Origin: SZUA-442 sp035461905
GTDB taxonomy: Bacteria > Actinomycetota > Acidimicrobiia > Spongiisociales > UBA5794
Length of the DNA: 18,156 bases
Assembly (NCBI GenBank): GCA_035461905.1
Contig: DATHUV010000094.1
Span: 1 to 18,156 of the forward strand
Reading direction: 5' to 3'
Below the pieces are notes generated by a model. It was given only the letters and a program-made list of their open reading frames with translations. It had not been told where the DNA came from and did not search any database. Below are positions 13,334 through 18,156 of this stretch, piece by piece; positions within the stretch are counted from its first letter, which is position 1; every line of letters starts with the position of its first letter. The position numbers and the translations under genes were made by a program.

Positions 13334-14701
13334 ATGTTCGATTCATCCATCGACGTCTCATTCATCGGCTTCGATCCCGTCGAGGGACCTGAACACGACG
13401 ATGCAGCCTCCGATTTCCTGTACGCGGGGGACGATCAGCATGGCTCGACGATTCCGACGGGTCTCGAAGAGATGGAGCCGGGGATCCTGTTGGCTGCCAT
13501 GCTCACCAAGATCGACGTGCATGGGCTCTCGGGCCACGATCGTGTGATCGTCCTGCGTGCCCATCAGCGGATGGCTTCGCACCACAACGCCAAGCTGTAC
13601 GAGGCCATGGGCGCCATCACCGATACCTATGTCGCTGAGGCCGAGGTCGCAGAGTCCGAGTCGCCGGGCCAGTACGCAGCCGTGTGCGAGGACGCGGCGG
13701 CAGAGATTCGAGTTGCGCTTCGATGGACGAGGCGGGCGGCCGACTCCGAGCTGTCGTTCGCCCTCGATCTCCGCCGGAGGCTGCCGCTGGTGTTCGAGCG
13801 TCTCGGATCAGGAGCCATCGATGTCCGTCGTGCCAAGACCTTCGACCACCACACGTGCGACCTCCCGGTCGCGACAGCGAGGGCCATGGTCGAAGGCTTG
13901 ATCGATGAAGCACCGGAGCTCACTCCGGGCGAGCTCGCCGCCAAGCTTCGACGCCTGAGGGTCGAGGTCGATCCCGACGAGGCGAAGGAGCGGCACGACC
14001 GTGCGTTCGAGGATCGGAGGGTCGTCCTCGAGGCGACCCCTGATGGAACCGCCAACCTCCACGCGCTCGGCCTCCGTTCCGACCACGCGGTAGAGCTGAT
14101 GAACTGCCTCCACCGAACCGCGCTCAGTCTCAAGGGTGACGGTGACGACAGGACGATGGATCAGCTCCGTGCCGACGTCCTCGTCGATCTACCTGCTATC
14201 GCGAGCTCGGAGGGTGCCGCTGCGGCCAAGAGCGTCATCAATCTGCATGTCGATCTCGAGACGCTCGCCGAACTCGGGGAATCGTCTGGCGACCTTGCTG
14301 GATTCGGTCCTGTGATCGCCGATATCGCTCGGCAGATCACCGAGCGCCACGGTGACGCAATATGGGAGTACACGATCGAGGATCGCCGCTCGGGCATGGC
14401 CCTCGACACGGGGACCACCCGCCGACGCCCGAGTGCATCCCAGGCTCGGATGGTCCGATCGCGGGACCGAAGGTGCGTCTTTCCCGGATGTCGGATGCCA
14501 GCCAGCGAGTCAGACATCGATCACACGATCCCGTGGGCACAGTCGGGGCAAACGATGACGAGCGACCTCGCACCGCTCTGCCGCCGCGACCACTGCATCC
14601 GCCATCGGGCGGACTGGAAGTACACCGGCGACCCGGACGGCGACTACCGCTGGATCAGCCCCCTCGGCCACGTCTACACGACCACCGGTCGATCTCCCTA
14701 G
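13334..14701 (+). CDS. HNH endonuclease domain protein with DUF222 (13E12-repeat type)
   Basis: A 455-residue protein of the actinobacterial DUF222-HNH family, which occurs in multiple copies in many genomes. The long helical DUF222 region covers about residues 45-350. The C-terminal HNH region is intact: CVFPGC (381-386) gives the first zinc-type Cys pair, DIDHTIPW (394-401) the catalytic His397, and LCRRDHCIRH (415-424) the remaining Cys/His. Nothing indicates truncation or frameshift. No ribosome-binding site is evident before the ATG (see the -10 box). No methyltransferase or toxin-antitoxin partner is next to it. These genes are often linked with mobile or repeated DNA, but no flanking repeats are visible; function is unproven. 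Confidence 0.88.
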   Translation: MFDSSIDVSFIGFDPVEGPEHDDAASDFLYAGDDQHGSTIPTGLEEMEPGILLAAMLTKIDVHGLSGHDRVIVLRAHQRMASHHNAKLYEAMGAITDTYVAEAEVAESESPGQYAAVCEDAAAEIRVALRWTRRAADSELSFALDLRRRLPLVFERLGSGAIDVRRAKTFDHHTCDLPVATARAMVEGLIDEAPELTPGELAAKLRRLRVEVDPDEAKERHDRAFEDRRVVLEATPDGTANLHALGLRSDHAVELMNCLHRTALSLKGDGDDRTMDQLRADVLVDLPAIASSEGAAAAKSVINLHVDLETLAELGESSGDLAGFGPVIADIARQITERHGDAIWEYTIEDRRSGMALDTGTTRRRPSASQARMVRSRDRRCVFPGCRMPASESDIDHTIPWAQSGQTMTSDLAPLCRRDHCIRHRADWKYTGDPDGDYRWISPLGHVYTTTGRSP

Positions 14702-14733
14702 CCGGCGCGCCGTGTTTCGTGGAGCAAGCCTTG

Positions 14734-14768
14734 GCCGAGGAGGTTCAGGCCTCTGGTCAGGCCTCGGC
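14734..14768. repeat. Inverted repeat with internal direct repeats between convergent genes
   Basis: GCCGAGG (14734-14740) and CCTCGGC (14762-14768) pair perfectly. Within them TCAGGCCTC occurs twice, 12 bases apart (14745, 14757). The site lies between the HNH stop and the end of the oppositely oriented small membrane gene, so it could serve as a two-way transcript end, although no T-run is present. Confidence 0.4.
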
Positions 14769-14785
14769 TCAGGACGGTCGCGGGT

Positions 14786-14974
14786 TCAACGATGCTTCAG
14801 GCTCGATCGGATGAGGATGAAGCCTCCGATGACGGTGACGACCCCCGCCCACAGCCAGAGGCGGCTGCCTGTCATGAAGCTCTGGGGCGCAAATGTGGAA
14901 TCGAGGCCCTGGAGGATCCACACCGTCCCGACGAGCATCAGCAGGATTCCTGCGACGAGTCCGAACACCTTCAT
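14786..14974 (-). CDS. Small two-helix membrane protein
   Basis: A 62-residue protein with two hydrophobic helices (about 4-20 and 36-54) joined by a short loop, DSTFAPQSFMTGSRLW. The WILQG...SFMTG...W pattern matches short actinobacterial proteins I have seen without assigned function. The ATG at 14974 gives a neat N-terminus at the first helix; a frame extension to 15013 adds a polar stretch and is less likely. No Shine-Dalgarno; TACTCT lies six bases before the ATG, so a leaderless mRNA is possible. It converges with the HNH gene. Confidence 0.68.
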   Translation of the reverse strand: MKVFGLVAGILLMLVGTVWILQGLDSTFAPQSFMTGSRLWLWAGVVTVIGGFILIRSSLKHR

Positions 14975-15028
14975 CGCGCAAGAGTAGAGGGCCGAGCGGC
15001 ACCTCTCGGACAACGAAACCCCACAGGA

Positions 15029-15457
15029 CTATCGGGACCAGCGGACTCGCGATGCAACCAGACCGGTGATCAGGAACCCGACAATGACACAGGACGCCGC
15101 GGGCGGAAAGAGGTCGAGGGACGACCACGGGAGCAACCGAGAGCCGAGCGCGGGCAGCCATCCGAACGACAGATGCACCCACCAAGAGAGGACGATCGCG
15201 AGTGGGAGAGCCACGACCACGAGCGTTGCTGGCCCGTGTGCACGCGCCACTCCGGTAGCAGCCGCCCTCGAGGCGAGGCTGAACGCTGCGCCGACGGCCA
15301 TCATCGTCACGAGCCAACCCGCGAGTCGCCAGGGTGGCCATTCGAACGTCATTCCGAGGATTCTGCGTATGTCGCCGAGTTGTTCACCAGCCCACCACAG
15401 CAACGCAAGTCCTGCGACCGGAAGGGCGATGACCATAATCCATCGCCGAGAACCCAT
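15029..15457 (-). CDS. Hypothetical four-helix membrane protein
   Basis: A 142-residue integral membrane protein with about four hydrophobic segments (7-22, 45-63, 78-95 and 117-135), rich in Trp and Ala. A Trp/Pro-rich loop (FEWPPWRLAGW) precedes helix 2. No conserved catalytic motif is seen and I do not recognise the family. The ATG at 15457 has a strong GGGGAGG six bases upstream, which decides the start over in-frame starts to 15532. The 54 nt to the next gene hold nothing clear. Composition fits the neighbourhood. Confidence 0.72.
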   Translation of the reverse strand: MGSRRWIMVIALPVAGLALLWWAGEQLGDIRRILGMTFEWPPWRLAGWLVTMMAVGAAFSLASRAAATGVARAHGPATLVVVALPLAIVLSWWVHLSFGWLPALGSRLLPWSSLDLFPPAASCVIVGFLITGLVASRVRWSR

Positions 15458-15633
15458 GAGCGCCCTCCCCTTCACCTGGCCGACACCCCACGCTACCACC
15501 CCGCCCATATCGGTACCCATACCTCGCGACACGCCGCGTGGGCGTCGTGGGATGGCTCGGTGCGTCCTGTGGTCATGAGATGCGACCGTGGCGGAACCAC
15601 ATCATCGATGGCTGTGGGCTTCGAAACAGTGAA

Positions 15634-15653
15634 ACCCCTGCGACAGCAAGGGT
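15634..15653 (-). terminator. Probable terminator of the tRNA-Pro transcript
   Basis: On the minus strand ACCCTTGC-TGTC-GCAGGGGT forms an 8-bp stem (one G-T pair) with a 4-base loop, 10 nt beyond the tRNA 3' end, followed by TTTCACTGTTTC. The T-tract is interrupted, so efficiency is uncertain. The rest of the 200-nt gap before the membrane protein shows nothing else. Confidence 0.5.
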
Positions 15654-15662
15654 CTCACGTTG

Positions 15663-15736
15663 TCGGGCTGGCCGGATTTGAACCGGCGACCCCCGGTCCC
15701 CCAGACCGGTGCGCTGCCAGACTGCGCCACAGCCCG
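15663..15736 (-). tRNA. tRNA-Pro (anticodon GGG)
   Basis: The minus strand folds as a full cloverleaf: acceptor CGGGCTG/CAGCCCG with discriminator A, D-stem GCGC/GCGC, anticodon stem CCGGT/ACCGG with loop CTGGGGG (anticodon GGG, reading CCC and CCU), T-stem GCCGG/CCGGC with loop TTCAAAT. The terminal CCA is not encoded. A TAACCT box (15751-15746) nine bases before the 5' end may be its -10. No phage-type repeat of the 3' end was noticed in the window. Confidence 0.96.
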
Positions 15737-15772
15737 CCGGATGGCAGGTTACCGGCCGGGTGCCGACTACCC

Positions 15773-15831
15773 GCCCGCTGCGCGGGTATGCACGTCTCGC
15801 CGCCTGCTTCGCTGTTGGGCGGCGTCGGGTG
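15773..15831. repeat. Two hairpins between tRNA-Pro and the upstream membrane gene
   Basis: TACCCGC/GCGGGTA and, just beyond it, CGCCGCC/GGCGGCG are perfect 7-bp inverted repeats with loops of about 7 and 13 bases. They lie upstream of the tRNA on its strand and may be transcript-end structures of the carboxylase operon. No coding frame is credible here. Confidence 0.4.
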
Positions 15832-15853
15832 GTCCCGACCTCGATACAGGTGA

Positions 15854-15906
15854 GAGGGCGCCTCGAGGCAGCAACACGTTTGCCGGATGTGGCGATTGGC
15901 GCCCTC
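15854..15906. repeat. 9-bp perfect inverted repeat with 35-base loop
   Basis: GAGGGCGCC (15854-15862) and GGCGCCCTC (15898-15906) pair perfectly, beginning 6 bases after the stop of the 80-residue membrane gene. The palindrome GCCTCGAGGC (15860-15869) overlaps one arm. Position suggests an mRNA 3'-end structure, but the loop is long and no T-run follows. Confidence 0.4.
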
Positions 15907-15912
15907 GGAAGC

Positions 15913-16155
15913 TCAGGCTGTCTCTGGGTGTTCCCCACGTGACCGAACCGCCCGGATGACCCGTAGGCCGCCTTGATGCGCCAGAACACCAACGGCGGTG
16001 TTGACGAGCGCGAAGGCTGCTGCCGCGGGAATCACGTGCCACGTGATGATGTCGGTGACGAGGAGCACGACAACCCAACCGACCACCCCCACGGTGAGGG
16101 TCGGCTTCCACCACCGCCCGAAGATCAGTCCGAATGCGATCAGGCTTGGGATCAT
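15913..16155 (-). CDS. Small multi-helix membrane protein
   Basis: An 80-residue hydrophobic protein with about three membrane segments (2-13, 18-35 and 40-58) and a basic, polar C-terminus (VIRAVRSRGEHPETA). GAGGAGG lies six bases before the ATG, strongly supporting it. It follows the 64-residue gene by 47 nt and is probably the last gene of the der-carboxylase unit. Family not recognised. Confidence 0.7.
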   Translation of the reverse strand: MIPSLIAFGLIFGRWWKPTLTVGVVGWVVVLLVTDIITWHVIPAAAAFALVNTAVGVLAHQGGLRVIRAVRSRGEHPETA

Positions 16156-16202
16156 GGTGAGCCTCCTCTATCGATGGTAGAAGCCCGGTTCGGTGCACCC
16201 AC

Positions 16203-16397
16203 TCAGTTGAACAGCTCGATCCCGAGTTCGATGAACCGGAAGATCAGGTACAGGGCACCTGCCGCGACCAACAGCAGGAAGCTCCATGGCCAGCCGGGAT
16301 CGACATCGCCGTCCGCCGGGGCACCTCCGAGCTCCGGATTCTCCGAGGACGCCCGACCGGAGTCGAGTTCGTCGCTCGGACCGTCGGGGTCGGTCAT
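16203..16397 (-). CDS. Small single-helix membrane protein downstream of the carboxylase
   Basis: A 64-residue protein with an acidic, Pro/Gly-rich N-terminal half and one C-terminal membrane helix (about 38-56, WSFLLLVAAGALYLIF), so it may be tail-anchored. Its ATG overlaps the carboxylase stop as ATGA, indicating translational coupling. Small genes beside carboxyltransferase genes sometimes encode epsilon-type subunits, but this one has a membrane helix and does not resemble those. Function unknown. Confidence 0.65.
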   Translation of the reverse strand: MTDPDGPSDELDSGRASSENPELGGAPADGDVDPGWPWSFLLLVAAGALYLIFRFIELGIELFN

Positions 16398-17917
16398 ACG
16401 GGGGGGACGCCGTGGCGGCGGTCAGAGAACCGCCTGTCCTTCCCCACGGATGCGGCGAATCGCTTGATCAGCTCGCGCCGGAGGTGCTCGGGTGCGATGA
16501 CCGCGTCGACCACACCCTCGGACGCGAGATGCATCAGGTCGACGTCCTCCTCGTACTCTTGTCGCTTCTGGGCGACGAAGGACTCCCGCTCCTCACCCTC
16601 GAGGGCCTCGATGGTATTGAAGTAGACCGCGTTGACAGCCGCTTCGGGGCCCATGACGGCGATCTCGGCGGTAGGGAGCGCGATCGTCGCTTCAGGGCGG
16701 AATCCGGGTCCCGAGAACGCGTAGAGACCCGCTCCGTAGGCCTTGCGGACGATGACGGAGATCCTCGGCACCGTTGCCTCGGCCATCGCGGTGAGCATCT
16801 TGGCTCCGTGCCTGATGATCCCCTGCGCTTCGACCTGGCTTCCGATCATGAAGCCGGGAACATCGGCGAGGAACAGCAGCGGGATGTTGAATGCGTCGCA
16901 CAGCCACATGAAGCGTGCCGCCTTGTCGGCGGAGTCGACGAACAGGACGCCTCCCAGATGGGCAGGTTGGGAAGCGACGATCCCGATCGGGTGCCCGTCG
17001 AGTCTGGCGAGGCCGGTGATCAGCTCTCGCGCATATCTCTCCTTGATCGGAAAGAAGCTGTCGCCATCGACGAGGCCACGAATGAATTCGTGCATGTCGT
17101 AGACGTCCTTGGTGTCGGCGGGAATGACGTTCGCCATGTCGATGCTGTGATCGGCGTCGACAGGCTCGTAGTCGATCGGATGAACCCGGTAGTTGTCGGC
17201 GACGTACGAGAAGTACTCCTGCGCCCATGCGATCGCATCCTCGTCCGACCCGACCATCGCATCGCCGACACCGGAGACCTCGCAGTGGACCCTGGCGCCA
17301 CCCATCGCTTCGAGTGTGACGTCCTCGCCCACGACCATCTGGGCCATCCGGGGGGAGCCGAGGTACATCGATGCGCGACCCTCGACCATCACGACCACGT
17401 CGCAAAACGACGGGATGTACGCCCCACCCGCTGCCGATGGACCGAAGAGGCAGCAGATCTGCGGGACCCGCCCCGAGAGCCTGATCTGGTTGTAGAAGAT
17501 CCTCCCCGCACCTCGCCGGCCAGGGAACAGCTCGACCTGGTCGGTGATTCGTGCGCCTGCCGAGTCCACGAGGTAGAAGACGGGGAGGAGTTCGTCGTAC
17601 GCAGATTCGAGGGCGCGGATCATCTTCTCGACGGTGATCCGACCCCACGACCCTGCCTTGACGGTGGGATCGTTCGCAATCACCATCACGGCGCGCCCGT
17701 CGATGCGGGCACGCCCGGTGACCACCCCATCGGCTGCAAGGGCTTCGTCGTCGTTGCGGGCGAGCAGACCGTCCTCGATGAAGGAGTCCGCGTCGACGAG
17801 GAGGCTGATGCGATCCCGGACGAAGAGCTTGCCCTGGGTCGCGAGCTTCTCGTGGTACTTCTCAGGTCCCCCCGAGAGGGCACGTTGCGAAGCGTCGTCG
17901 AATCGTTCCCTCGTCAA
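16394..17917 (-). CDS. Acyl-CoA carboxylase, carboxyltransferase (beta) subunit
   Basis: A 507-residue biotin-dependent carboxyltransferase with both crotonase-like halves: the N-half around DSAGARITDQ, FPGRRGAGRIFYNQ and PSAAGGAYIP, and the C-half around FADVPGFMIG-like FLADVPGFMIG, KAYGAGLYAFSG and MGPEAAVNAVY. It moves CO2 from carboxybiotin to an acyl-CoA. The FYNQ/GGAYIP pattern resembles methylcrotonyl-CoA carboxylase more than propionyl-CoA carboxylase, but substrate is not certain. The only start at the expected place is TTG 17917, overlapping the der stop as TTGA with GAGG eight bases upstream; the family's early GGPEKYHEKL stretch is intact. No biotin carboxylase subunit is in the window, so the partner is elsewhere. 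Confidence 0.9.
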   Translation of the reverse strand: MTRERFDDASQRALSGGPEKYHEKLATQGKLFVRDRISLLVDADSFIEDGLLARNDDEALAADGVVTGRARIDGRAVMVIANDPTVKAGSWGRITVEKMIRALESAYDELLPVFYLVDSAGARITDQVELFPGRRGAGRIFYNQIRLSGRVPQICCLFGPSAAGGAYIPSFCDVVVMVEGRASMYLGSPRMAQMVVGEDVTLEAMGGARVHCEVSGVGDAMVGSDEDAIAWAQEYFSYVADNYRVHPIDYEPVDADHSIDMANVIPADTKDVYDMHEFIRGLVDGDSFFPIKERYARELITGLARLDGHPIGIVASQPAHLGGVLFVDSADKAARFMWLCDAFNIPLLFLADVPGFMIGSQVEAQGIIRHGAKMLTAMAEATVPRISVIVRKAYGAGLYAFSGPGFRPEATIALPTAEIAVMGPEAAVNAVYFNTIEALEGEERESFVAQKRQEYEEDVDLMHLASEGVVDAVIAPEHLRRELIKRFAASVGKDRRFSDRRHGVPPV

Positions 17918-18156
17918 TGCCTGTTCCTCGTCCTGATCCTGATCGGGGTGCCGGTGAAGTCGTACGTGTCGCGGAGGCGGTTCTCGATGAACCGAATGTA
18001 GTCAGGACCGAGCTCCCCGCCGCGTACGAACAGCACGAAAGTCGGTGGCTCGGTCTCGGCCTGCACCGCATACAGGATCTTGGGCCTGCGCCCCTTCCTC
18101 ACCGGTGGCGGGTGTGCCTCCTGCAGTTCACGGATCAGCTTGTTGACCTCAGGGGC
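17914..18156 (-). CDS. der: Ribosome-assembly GTPase Der, C-terminal end (5' part beyond window)
   Basis: The last 80 residues of Der (EngA): the C-terminal KH-like domain with RRPKILYAVQAETEPPTFVLFV and FIENRLRDTYDFTGTPIRIR. Der carries two tandem GTPase domains, which lie outside the window, and takes part in 50S subunit maturation. The frame is open to the window edge and ends in RNRH followed by TGA, shared with the carboxylase TTG start. Confidence 0.94.
   Translation of the reverse strand, partial: APEVNKLIRELQEAHPPPVRKGRRPKILYAVQAETEPPTFVLFVRGGELGPDYIRFIENRLRDTYDFTGTPIRIRTRNRH

Noticed and set aside
13334..14701. HNH gene as part of a restriction or toxin-antitoxin system
   Set aside because: No methyltransferase, specificity subunit or antitoxin-like gene is adjacent; neighbours are a DM13 protein and a small membrane protein.
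15640..15740. Attachment site for an integrated element at tRNA-Pro
   Set aside because: No repeat of the tRNA 3' end, integrase gene or shift in base composition was found in the window.
14792..15853. 353-codon open frame on the plus strand
   Set aside because: It runs across the tRNA gene and antisense to two membrane-protein genes with good starts; the product is low-complexity and polar.
16286..18001. 571-codon open frame on the plus strand
   Set aside because: It lies antisense to the carboxyltransferase, whose protein is clearly recognisable; the plus-strand product is Asp/Arg-rich without family sequence, as expected for a high-GC shadow frame.

Overview
This 18.2 kb window comes from a high-GC actinobacterial chromosome. 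The best clue is gene order. A run on the minus strand (CDP-alcohol phosphatidyltransferase, gcvH, a GarA-type FHA protein, an FtsR-type MerR regulator, a bifunctional-nuclease-family protein, a second MerR regulator) reproduces the block known in mycobacteria and corynebacteria around Rv1822-Rv1830. The extra genes in it (D,D-carboxypeptidase, HPRT-like gene, small PD-(D/E)XK protein, polyphosphate glucokinase) and an HNH/DUF222 protein elsewhere suggest a deep-branching actinomycete, possibly Acidimicrobiia. That class is an inference. No CRISPR array, insertion sequence or prophage was seen.

Layout, right to left, following transcription of the mostly minus-strand genes. (1) 15.9-18.2 kb: the 3' end of der, then a biotin-dependent acyl-CoA carboxylase carboxyltransferase whose TTG start overlaps the der stop, then two small membrane proteins. 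(2) 14.7-15.8 kb: tRNA-Pro(GGG), a four-helix membrane protein and a 62-residue membrane protein. (3) 11.3-14.7 kb: a DUF222/HNH protein (+) divergent from a DM13-domain lipoprotein-like or membrane-anchored protein (-), a nitroreductase (+) and an Lrp/AsnC regulator (+). (4) 7.25-11.26 kb: divergent from the Lrp gene, a tightly packed operon of a methionine gamma-lyase-like PLP enzyme, tyrosine phenol-lyase, a VOC protein, a DUF6941 protein and pgsA, leading into gcvH. (5) 3.5-6.8 kb: garA-ftsR-dac-hpt-bfn, joined by overlaps or a 1-nt gap. (6) 1-3.4 kb: the second MerR gene behind a good sigma-70-type promoter, then a nuclease-fold gene that seems to start at CTG, gcvT, an unknown gene and ppgK, which runs off the left edge.

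How the genes fit together: blocks 4-6 place amino-acid catabolism (PLP lyases, glycine cleavage T and H proteins) in the same transcriptional stretch as phospholipid synthesis, cell-wall remodelling and two MerR regulators whose relatives control division. The Lrp-family gene next to the PLP lyases is a natural candidate regulator of that module.

Points most worth a second look: the CTG start overlapping a TGA stop in the nuclease-fold gene; loss of the Glu-Asp pair from the PRPP motif of the HPRT-like protein; residues marking the beta-eliminating lyase as tyrosine phenol-lyase rather than tryptophanase; the altered phospho-acceptor motif in the GarA-like protein; and several genes without a Shine-Dalgarno but with a TAnnnT box 6-7 nt before the start, which suggests leaderless transcripts. 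I did not find a clearly new multi-gene defence or mobile system.
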